DNA of 35,952 nt from a virus: positions 1 through 35,952 of IMG/VR virus record IMGVR_UViG_3300045421_000168; one strand, 5' to 3'. Below the pieces are notes generated by a model. That model made no database searches. It saw only the letters and a list, made by a program, of their open reading frames with translations, and was not told the origin of the DNA. A program made the position numbers and the translations under genes. The stretch's first letter is position 1; each line of letters begins with the position of its first letter. Positions 32,176 through 35,952 of the stretch are shown piece after piece.

Positions 32176-32997
32176 ATGGGAACACGGCCGAACGAGATCC
32201 CCCACTCTGGTGAGCTGGGCGAGCTTGCGTTCCTTAATCGGGATGCGGTGCCGTCGCTGACTGATGGATACACCAAGGCGGAAGCGGACGACAAGTTTCT
32301 TACGGATGAAGTAATCGGCACTGAGCCGGATCAGGTGCCGCTCGTCGGGATGCTGGCCCGCCGTGCGTTCACCGACGGCCCTATCGGCACCGCTGACATC
32401 GCCAATGCTGCGATCACAACTGAAAAGATTGCACCGAGTGCTGTCGTTACTGAGGATTTGGCAGATGCCGCTGTCACGACGGCAAAGATCGCTGACAGTG
32501 CTGTCACTAGCACGAAGGTTGGCGAGTCGCTGATCCGCCTCGGCACCCAACAGGCAACCACCAGCGGCGTCTTCAAGGAGTTCAGCGGCATCCCCTCCTG
32601 GGCCCGCCGGATCACCCTCAACCTCTGGTACGTCTCCACCAACGGCGCCGCCAACATCCTCGTGCAGCTCGGCACCGGCGGCGCGCCGACGACATCGGGC
32701 TACGCCGGCTATAGCGTCTTTTCCTGGGCCAGCGGGGTCGTGCCGGTCTCATCTACCGCCGGCATCCCGATCTTCAACAACGCCGCTTCCTATTCCCACT
32801 TTGGTCAGCTGAACTTCGACAACATCGGCGGCAACGCCTGGGTTGCATCCGGCCACGTCGTCACCGGTGGCACGCAGGGCTCGACGATCTCTGGCGGCTT
32901 CGTCGAACTGGCTGGTGTCCTCAACTACCTCCGCATCGTCACCGCCAACGGCACCGACGCCTTTGACGCTGGCGCCGTCAACATCTCCTGGAACTGA
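32176..32997 (+). CDS. Tail fibre-like protein
   Basis: A 273-residue protein. The N-terminal 120 residues contain coiled, repeating TADIANAAIT-TEKIAPSAV-TEDLADAAVT-TAKIADSAVT units, a known trimeric shaft pattern of phage fibres. The C-terminal 150 residues form a Ser/Gly-rich beta head domain. It may be a second, smaller receptor fibre or a fibre extension. It is followed with one-base overlap by a short basic ORF. Confidence 0.7.
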   Translation: MGTRPNEIPHSGELGELAFLNRDAVPSLTDGYTKAEADDKFLTDEVIGTEPDQVPLVGMLARRAFTDGPIGTADIANAAITTEKIAPSAVVTEDLADAAVTTAKIADSAVTSTKVGESLIRLGTQQATTSGVFKEFSGIPSWARRITLNLWYVSTNGAANILVQLGTGGAPTTSGYAGYSVFSWASGVVPVSSTAGIPIFNNAASYSHFGQLNFDNIGGNAWVASGHVVTGGTQGSTISGGFVELAGVLNYLRIVTANGTDAFDAGAVNISWN

Positions 32998-33134
32998 TGG
33001 AAGTTCGATCTAAGATCGGCGTCGCCCGCATCGACCACCAGCCCGGCCCGCCAAAAACCACTTCCCAAGGCCAAGGCCAAAATTCTCGCCCCCGTCGCCG
33101 CGGCCGCAAGAAGCTGCGGGGTCAGAGTCGTTGA
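32997..33134 (+). CDS. Small basic protein upstream of the sheath gene
   Basis: A 45-residue frame (MEVRSKIGVARIDHQPGPPK, then a Gln-rich and Arg/Lys-rich tail ending KKLRGQSR). The ATG shares its A with the preceding stop (TGATG), typical of real genes in this operon. Composition suggests nucleic-acid or partner binding by a disordered tail. No family is recognised, and it may be a spurious frame. Confidence 0.45.
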   Translation: MEVRSKIGVARIDHQPGPPKTTSQGQGQNSRPRRRGRKKLRGQSR

Positions 33135-33156
33135 GCACCCCTAGAATCATCAAGAC

Positions 33157-33170
33157 AGGAGGATCCTCCT
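33157..33170 (+). promoter_or_regulatory. Self-complementary ribosome-binding site of the sheath gene
   Basis: The sheath ribosome site AGGAGG is the left half of a perfect 14-bp palindrome, AGGAGGATCCTCCT, ending 4 nt before the ATG at 33175. In RNA, AGGAG can pair with CTCCT around a GATC loop and hide the site. It could tune sheath yield or respond to a binding protein. The short stem may be too weak to matter. Confidence 0.45.
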
Positions 33171-33174
33171 ACCC

Positions 33175-34587
33175 ATGACAACAACCTTTTTGCACGGCCT
33201 AGAGGTTCTCCAGATCGACACTGGGGCCCGGCCGATCCAGACCGTCCGATCCTCGGTAATCGGCCTCATCGGCACCGCGCCCGACGCGGACGCTGAGAAA
33301 TTCCCCCTCAACACTCCAGTGCTCGTCTCTCGTCGCAGCGACATGGCGGGCCTCGGAACCACCGGCACCCTGCAGTCGGCCCTCAACCTGATCTACGACC
33401 AGGCCGGCGCCGTCGTCGTCGTCGTATGCGTGGAGGAGGGCCTCGACGAAGCCGCCACCATTAACAACGTGCGCGGCGGCATCAACAACGCCACCCACGC
33501 CTACGAAGGCGTCCACGCCTTCCTCGCTGCTGAAAACGAAGTCGGCTTCAGCCCTCGCATCCTGCTGGCCCCTGGCTTTACCCACCAGCGCACCAGCAAC
33601 GGCATCCTTTCGATCGCCGTGCAGACCCAGGGCTCTGGCTACACGACCGCGCCGGCCGTGACCATCAGCGGCGGCGGCGGCTCCGGCGCCACTGCGGTGG
33701 CCGTGCTCGGCACCGGCGCTAACGCCGGCAAGGTCGTGAGCATCACGATCACCAACCCCGGCAAGGGCTACACCACCAATCCGACCGTCGCCATCGCTGC
33801 GCCTCCTGCAGGCGGCGTGCAGGCCGTCGCCGGGACCGTCAACCGCGGCATCGTTCGCTCCGAAGTGCTGACCGAGCTGCTCGGCATTGCCAACCGCCTC
33901 CGCGCGGTGATCATTGCCGACGGCCCAAACACCACCGACGCCGCCGCGATCCAGATCGCTGACGACTTCGGCTCCGATCGCATCTACGTGATCGACCCCT
34001 GGGTGCTGCGCGACGGCGAGAGCGTGCCCGCTTCCGCTGCTGTGGCCGGCCTGATCAACAAGGTCGACAACGAGCGCGGCTTCTGGTGGAGCCCCTCAAA
34101 CAACATAATCGCCGGCATCGAAGGCACCTCGCGCGCCATCGACTTCACCCTCGGCGACTACACCAGCCGGGCCAACCTCTTGAACGAAGCCAAGATCGCC
34201 ACCATCGTGCGCGAGCAGGGCTTCCGCCTGTGGGGCAACCGCACCCTGGCAAGCGATCCGCTCTATGCCTTCCTCTCGGTGCGTCGTACCGCGGACATGG
34301 TCAACGAGAGCATCCTCCGCGGCCACCTGTGGGCTGTCGATCGCTGCATCACTGCCACCTACCTTGAGGAGGTGATGGAGAGCGTGCGCGGCTACCTGCG
34401 CAGCCTTAAGGCCCGGGGCGCCATCCTCGGCGGCGACGTCTGGGTGGATCCTGAACTCAACAGCCCCACCAGCATCGCCAACGGCCAGGTCTTCTTCGAC
34501 TTTGAGTTCACGCCTCCCTATCCCGCGGAGCGCGTGACCTTCCGCAGCCACCTGGTCAACAGCTACGTCATCGATCTTTTCGCCTGA
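33175..34587 (+). CDS. Contractile tail sheath protein with inserted beta domain
   Basis: A 470-residue P2 gpFI-type sheath protein. The N-terminal LHGLEVLQIDTGARPIQTVRSSVIGLIGTAP and later RIYVIDPWVL, WWSPSNNIIAGIEGTSR, RTADMVNESILRGHLW, VMESVRGYLRSLKARGAI and FDFEFTPPYPAERVTFR are family marks. Between about 140 and 228 there is an insertion with two copies of a short motif (GSGYTTAPAVTIS and GKGYTTNPTVAIA) flanking Gly-rich loops. It would project from the sheath surface as a beta bead. P2 FI is about 396 residues, matching the size excess. The sheath contracts during injection. Confidence 0.93.
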   Translation: MTTTFLHGLEVLQIDTGARPIQTVRSSVIGLIGTAPDADAEKFPLNTPVLVSRRSDMAGLGTTGTLQSALNLIYDQAGAVVVVVCVEEGLDEAATINNVRGGINNATHAYEGVHAFLAAENEVGFSPRILLAPGFTHQRTSNGILSIAVQTQGSGYTTAPAVTISGGGGSGATAVAVLGTGANAGKVVSITITNPGKGYTTNPTVAIAAPPAGGVQAVAGTVNRGIVRSEVLTELLGIANRLRAVIIADGPNTTDAAAIQIADDFGSDRIYVIDPWVLRDGESVPASAAVAGLINKVDNERGFWWSPSNNIIAGIEGTSRAIDFTLGDYTSRANLLNEAKIATIVREQGFRLWGNRTLASDPLYAFLSVRRTADMVNESILRGHLWAVDRCITATYLEEVMESVRGYLRSLKARGAILGGDVWVDPELNSPTSIANGQVFFDFEFTPPYPAERVTFRSHLVNSYVIDLFA

Positions 34588-34597
34588 GGACTGACCC

Positions 34598-35104
34598 ATG
34601 GCCCAAATCCCCCGCGTTCTGAAAAACTTCAGCCTCTTCGTTGATGGCCGCGGCCTCGCCGGCACCATCCAGACGCTGACCCTGCCTACCCTCACCACCA
34701 AGATGGAGGAGTTCCGCGGCGGCGGCATGGACGCCCCCGTCGAACTCGACATGGGCATGGAGAAGCTGGAAGGCAGCTTCGAGCTGGCCGAGTACAACCC
34801 GGACATCATTGCCCTGTTCGGCCTTGCTTCTGCCGATGCACAGTTGACCGCTCGCGGCGCTATGCGTCGTGATGGCGAGGTTGCCGTGCCGGTGGTGGTC
34901 AACATGACCGGCAACATCAAGGAGCTGGATCCGGGCGATTGGACCGCCGGCGACATGAGCACCGGCACGTTCGCCTACACCCTCCGCTACTTCAAGCTCA
35001 CCGTCGGCGGCCGCCAGCTGATCGAGATCGACAAGGTGAACATGATCCGTCGCATCAGCGGCGTCGATCAGCTGGAAACTATCCGCACCGCCATCGGGGT
35101 CTAA
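34598..35104 (+). CDS. Tail tube protein, FII (P2)-like
   Basis: A 168-residue P2 gpFII-family tube protein: N-terminal IPRVLKNFSLFVDGRGLAGTIQTLTLPTLTTKMEEFRGGGMDAPVELDMGMEKLEGSFEL is characteristic, with RYFKLTVGGRQLIEIDKVNMIRRISGVDQL at the end. It stacks in rings to form the channel inside the sheath. AGGAC lies before the ATG. Length matches P2 (172). Confidence 0.95.
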   Translation: MAQIPRVLKNFSLFVDGRGLAGTIQTLTLPTLTTKMEEFRGGGMDAPVELDMGMEKLEGSFELAEYNPDIIALFGLASADAQLTARGAMRRDGEVAVPVVVNMTGNIKELDPGDWTAGDMSTGTFAYTLRYFKLTVGGRQLIEIDKVNMIRRISGVDQLETIRTAIGV

Positions 35105-35109
35105 TCTGA

Positions 35110-35394
35110 ATGACGAAGAACCTGCATCCGAACACCGCGAAGATCGAGCTCGACTTCCCGATTGAGATCAGCGGCGTTGAAGTGAAGCACCTGGTCATGC
35201 GCCGCCCCAAGGTGCGCGACCTGATGGCGGCGCAAAAAGCCGGCGGCAGCGAGGCGGAGATGGGCGTTAACCTTGTCGCGAACCTTTGCGAGATCACCCC
35301 CGACGACGTGCTCGAACTCGACAGCGCCGACTGGGACAAGTGTGAGGCGCAGGTCGCGGCTTTCAAGTTGGCCAGATCTCAGAAGAGCGGTTGA
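35110..35394 (+). CDS. Tail assembly chaperone, gpE-like
   Basis: A 94-residue protein between tube and tape-measure genes, the place of P2 gpE: FPIEISGVEVKHLVMRRPKVRDLMAAQKAGG is typical of gp41/gpE-like chaperones. It coats the tape measure during tail assembly. Like P2, the downstream frame (E') may be reached by a -1 ribosomal frameshift near the end of this gene. Confidence 0.88.
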   Translation: MTKNLHPNTAKIELDFPIEISGVEVKHLVMRRPKVRDLMAAQKAGGSEAEMGVNLVANLCEITPDDVLELDSADWDKCEAQVAAFKLARSQKSG

Positions 35395-35537
35395 GGCAGG
35401 CGATCATCGTCCTGTCAAAGCTGACTGGCTGGGGTCTGGCCGAAGTGTTGGAACTGGAAGTGGACGACTTCTGGGCCTGGTTCAAGCAGGCCCAGATCGT
35501 TGAGACTGAAATTGCCAAACAGCTGGGATCCAAATGA
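35346..35537 (+). CDS. E'-like chaperone domain in the -1 frame
   Basis: The frame one base back from gpE is open from 35346 to the TGA at 35535-35537. It reads QISEERLRQAIIVLSKLTGW, then GLAEVLELEVDDFWAWFKQAQIVETEIAKQ. The tGW-x-x-x-EV-...-W-x-x-A pattern is that of P2 E' domains. Protein-like sequence starts before the only non-ATG restart (TTG 35391, overlapping the gpE stop), so a -1 shift within 35346-35391 is favoured. No canonical X XXY YYZ slip site is seen; TTTCAAG (35361-35367) is the nearest. Its stop shares ATGA with the tape measure start. Confidence 0.75.
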   Translation, partial: GAGRGFQVGQISEERLRQAIIVLSKLTGWGLAEVLELEVDDFWAWFKQAQIVETEIAKQLGSK

Positions 35538-35952
35538 TCGGCGGCGGCCCCCAGAAGATCACGATCGAGATCGGCGGCAAGATCGGCGCCAGTCTCGGAT
35601 CGGCTCTGCGTGGCGCGCAGACGCAAGTGTCGTCGTTCGGGCGGAACGTCTCCCGCACGATGAACGATGCGGCGACGGCAGGCCGCAAAGGCTTCAAGGG
35701 GATGCTCGATGGCGCGCTGTGGCAGCAGGCTGCAGCCGGCGCTGCGGCGATCGGCGTTGGCCTGATGGCCAGTGTGCGCACCGCCGCGCAATTCGAGCAG
35801 GTGCTGAGCGAGATCGGTAAGACGGCGAACGCCTCCGGCGCTGATCTCAAAGGCATCAGCAAGGACCTGCTGGCCCTGTCGGGCCGCAACCGCACCAACC
35901 TCGGCCCAAAGATCCTGGCCGAGGGCGTGCAGGATCTCGTCGCCCAGGGCCT
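35534..35952 (+). CDS. Tape measure protein, N-terminal part
   Basis: The frame starts at ATG 35534 (ATGA overlap with E') and runs off the window after 139 codons. It begins MIGGGPQKITIEIGGKIGAS and continues with the helical SFGRNVSRTMNDAATAGRKGFKGML, a hydrophobic AAAGAAAIGVGLMASV stretch and QFEQVLSEIGKTANASGADL, which is the typical start of P2 T-type tape measures. These fix tail length and help DNA entry. Confidence 0.9.
   Translation, partial: MIGGGPQKITIEIGGKIGASLGSALRGAQTQVSSFGRNVSRTMNDAATAGRKGFKGMLDGALWQQAAAGAAAIGVGLMASVRTAAQFEQVLSEIGKTANASGADLKGISKDLLALSGRNRTNLGPKILAEGVQDLVAQG

Overview
The window is most of a tailed-phage (or prophage) genome of a high-GC bacterium. It combines a lambda-like head and packaging module (Nu1- and GpA-type terminase, gpW, lambda-family portal, protease-capsid fusion) with a P2-like contractile tail (sheath, tube, E/E' chaperones, tape measure, V, W, J, I). 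The host cannot be fixed from the sequence. The partial HNH gene at the left edge recalls versions I associate with cyanobacteria and their phages, but a proteobacterial host is equally possible. No integrase, repressor, lysis gene, tRNA or CRISPR array was seen.

Layout: (1) 1-2902, an HNH endonuclease remnant, then a leftward recombination operon (22-codon leader ORF, RecE-like exonuclease, small protein, RecT-like annealase, helix-turn-helix protein, SSB). (2) 2903-3007, a divergent control region. (3) 3008-7651, a rightward replication operon: SF2 helicase, VRR-NUC nuclease, three small unknown genes and a primase-polymerase/VirE-type ATPase. (4) 7652-7972, a non-coding block with eleven copies of a 9-bp repeat (GGTTGGGAC or its complement), a terminator-like hairpin and an AT-richer centre: a candidate replication origin or control switch. 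(5) 7973-9424, a displaced gpZ-like tail gene and a metallophosphoesterase. (6) 9425-9720, a candidate lambda-type cos site. (7) 9721-13971, a cargo cassette of a ParB-like protein, a C5-cytosine methyltransferase with an altered motif X, an AsnB-like amidotransferase, a CmoA-like enzyme and two small proteins. (8) 13971-22573, packaging, head and connector genes. (9) 22573-35952, baseplate, fibres, sheath, tube, chaperones and the start of the tape measure.

The most interesting part is block 7. CmoA normally makes carboxy-S-adenosylmethionine (Cx-SAM). Here a CmoA-like gene sits beside a DNA C5-methyltransferase in which the motif X Asn is replaced by Arg, the type of change reported to let an engineered methyltransferase use Cx-SAM. 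Between them lies a glutamine-dependent amidotransferase of the asparagine-synthase family. Together they suggest a cytosine hypermodification route: carboxymethylation of C5, then amidation to a carbamoylmethyl group. This is inference. A caveat is that the Arg known to bind the carboxylate in E. coli CmoA is not evident here. The cassette overlaps gene-to-gene into the terminase genes, so modification may be timed with packaging.
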